A stretch of 32,469 nt of DNA from contig JADCEV010000053.1 of the NCBI GenBank assembly GCA_020249865.1, forward strand, positions 1-32,469. Direction: 5' to 3'. The DNA comes from Roseomonas sp. Its GTDB lineage: Bacteria > Pseudomonadota > Alphaproteobacteria > Acetobacterales > Acetobacteraceae. This document shows positions 31,815-32,469 of the stretch, piece by piece. The notes under the pieces are model-generated. The model saw only the letters and a list, made by a program, of their open reading frames with translations. It made no database searches and had not been told where the DNA came from. Position numbers and translations under genes: made by a program. The first letter of the stretch is position 1. The number at the start of each line of letters is the position of its first letter.

Positions 31815-31852
31815 TGGGCGAGGTTCCTCATTGCTAACGTGAAAGCAGTTTG

Positions 31853-31872
31853 CACCGCTTGGCGATGCGGTG
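31853..31872 (-). repeat. Short inverted repeat between the MFS and alcohol dehydrogenase genes
   Basis: CACCGC (31853-31858) and GCGGTG (31867-31872) with an 8-base loop lie in the 64-bp gap between two same-strand genes. No U-tract follows, so it may be a weak terminator for the MFS gene or an operator for the dehydrogenase gene. Support is limited to the repeat itself. Confidence 0.3.
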
Positions 31873-31878
31873 GAAGCC

Positions 31879-32469
31879 TTAGGCAGGAAGCGCCCTTGGT
31901 GCCGTGCGCGCGCCCGCATCACGCGGTAGCGCCATGGCTGCGACCAGCATCACCAATCCAAGGGCGGCCAGCGTCAGGAACAGCGCCGGCGCGCCGCCCG
32001 CAGCATCGCCATAGGCCCAGGCGACGAGGTTCACACCAAGCGGCGCCGCAACAAACCCCATGGCGAATTTCAACCCGAAAGCCAGGCCGCGCCGCTTGCC
32101 CGATGAATAGCCTGCCAGCAGCAGGTTTTCGACTGGCGCGGCGAAATCAAACATGAAGCCAATCACCACCGCGACCAGCAGCGCCCAGGCGCCGCCAAAC
32201 CAGGCGGCCAGTATCATCAGAGGCAACTTGATCAGGAAGGTTGCCACATACAGCGCCTTCATCGGCATGCGATCCGCAAGCCGCCCGCCAATCAATTGCC
32301 CGGCGCTACCCATCAGCATGGTGGCACCCACAATCAGCCCAAGCTCCGCAGCGCGGGCGGAATCAAGATGCAGCATGTCGCTGAGCCATTTCGGCAGCGC
32401 GGTGGAATACGCGGTATAGGCAATGGAGCCCAGCATGAAGGTGATGGCGAGCACGATCAGCACGCCCCA
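31879..32469 (-). CDS. Major facilitator superfamily transporter, C-terminal part (5' end outside the window)
   Basis: About 196 residues are visible, open to the right edge on the minus strand. They form about six hydrophobic segments, i.e. the C-terminal half of a 12-helix MFS protein. Visible features are the stretch [19 protein letters not shown], the cytoplasmic-loop motif [18 protein letters not shown] (the MFS A-like GxLxDR signature at the domain-2 start), then EN-containing [28 protein letters not shown] and two more helices. The product ends in a polar tail. Substrate cannot be told. It is on the same strand as the class III alcohol dehydrogenase gene, 64 bp downstream, and may share its transcript. 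Confidence 0.85.
   Translation of the reverse strand, partial: WGVLIVLAITFMLGSIAYTAYSTALPKWLSDMLHLDSARAAELGLIVGATMLMGSAGQLIGGRLADRMPMKALYVATFLIKLPLMILAAWFGGAWALLVAVVIGFMFDFAAPVENLLLAGYSSGKRRGLAFGLKFAMGFVAAPLGVNLVAWAYGDAAGGAPALFLTLAALGLVMLVAAMALPRDAGARTAPRALPA

Noticed and set aside
1-32469. tRNA, rRNA, CRISPR arrays, insertion sequences or attachment sites
   Set aside because: No cloverleaf-like stretch, regularly spaced direct repeats, transposase motifs or terminal inverted repeats were seen; coding density leaves gaps of at most about 207 bp.

Overview
The window reads as a piece of a high-GC alphaproteobacterial chromosome. Acetobacteraceae (Rhodospirillales; a Roseomonas-like lineage) is the best guess. 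This is inferred from the strong G/C bias at third codon positions, the split pntAA-pntAB-pntB transhydrogenase, a plant-type (class II) DAHP synthase, and the mix of Bug-type solute-binding protein, class III CoA-transferases and amidase. No 16S or other decisive marker is present. The window is densely coded: the longest non-coding gap is about 207 bp, and I see no tRNA, rRNA, insertion sequence, phage gene or CRISPR array.

Left third (1-13.7 kb), accessory catabolism and uptake. It opens with the Pro/Ala-rich tail of an unknown protein and a thiamine-diphosphate enzyme (+). A minus-strand run follows: an amidase, a glutamate-1-semialdehyde-aminomutase-like aminotransferase, an orphan Bug-family periplasmic binding protein and an atypical crotonase. 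A divergently transcribed peptide-type ABC solute-binding protein has no permease beside it. Next come a secreted trypsin-like protease, two divergent class III CoA-transferases (one with a rearranged domain order) and an acyl-CoA ligase. No single pathway can be proven. Activation of acids to CoA thioesters, CoA exchange and crotonase chemistry is a coherent theme.

Middle (13.8-20.7 kb). A pepF oligopeptidase overlaps an ABC1/UbiB-type atypical kinase gene. A small exported NTF2-like protein (-) lies opposite the three-gene proton-translocating transhydrogenase operon pntAA-pntAB-pntB, which ends in a strong terminator.

Right third (20.75-32.5 kb). Eight tightly packed minus-strand genes run aroG(class II) - pncB - nadE - unknown 126-aa gene - gltX - cysS - DUF305 gene - trmJ, with four 4-bp stop/start overlaps. 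They combine aromatic amino-acid entry, NAD salvage and synthesis, tRNA charging and tRNA modification. Then come a family VIII-like serine hydrolase (+), a class III alcohol dehydrogenase (glutathione-dependent formaldehyde oxidation, -) and the C-terminal half of an MFS transporter (-) cut by the window edge.

I found no clearly new multi-gene defence or mobile system. The points most worth a second look are the rearranged CoA-transferase, the unknown protein embedded between nadE and gltX, the likely leaderless protease transcript, the crotonase lacking the usual glutamates, and the odd operon partners of trmJ.
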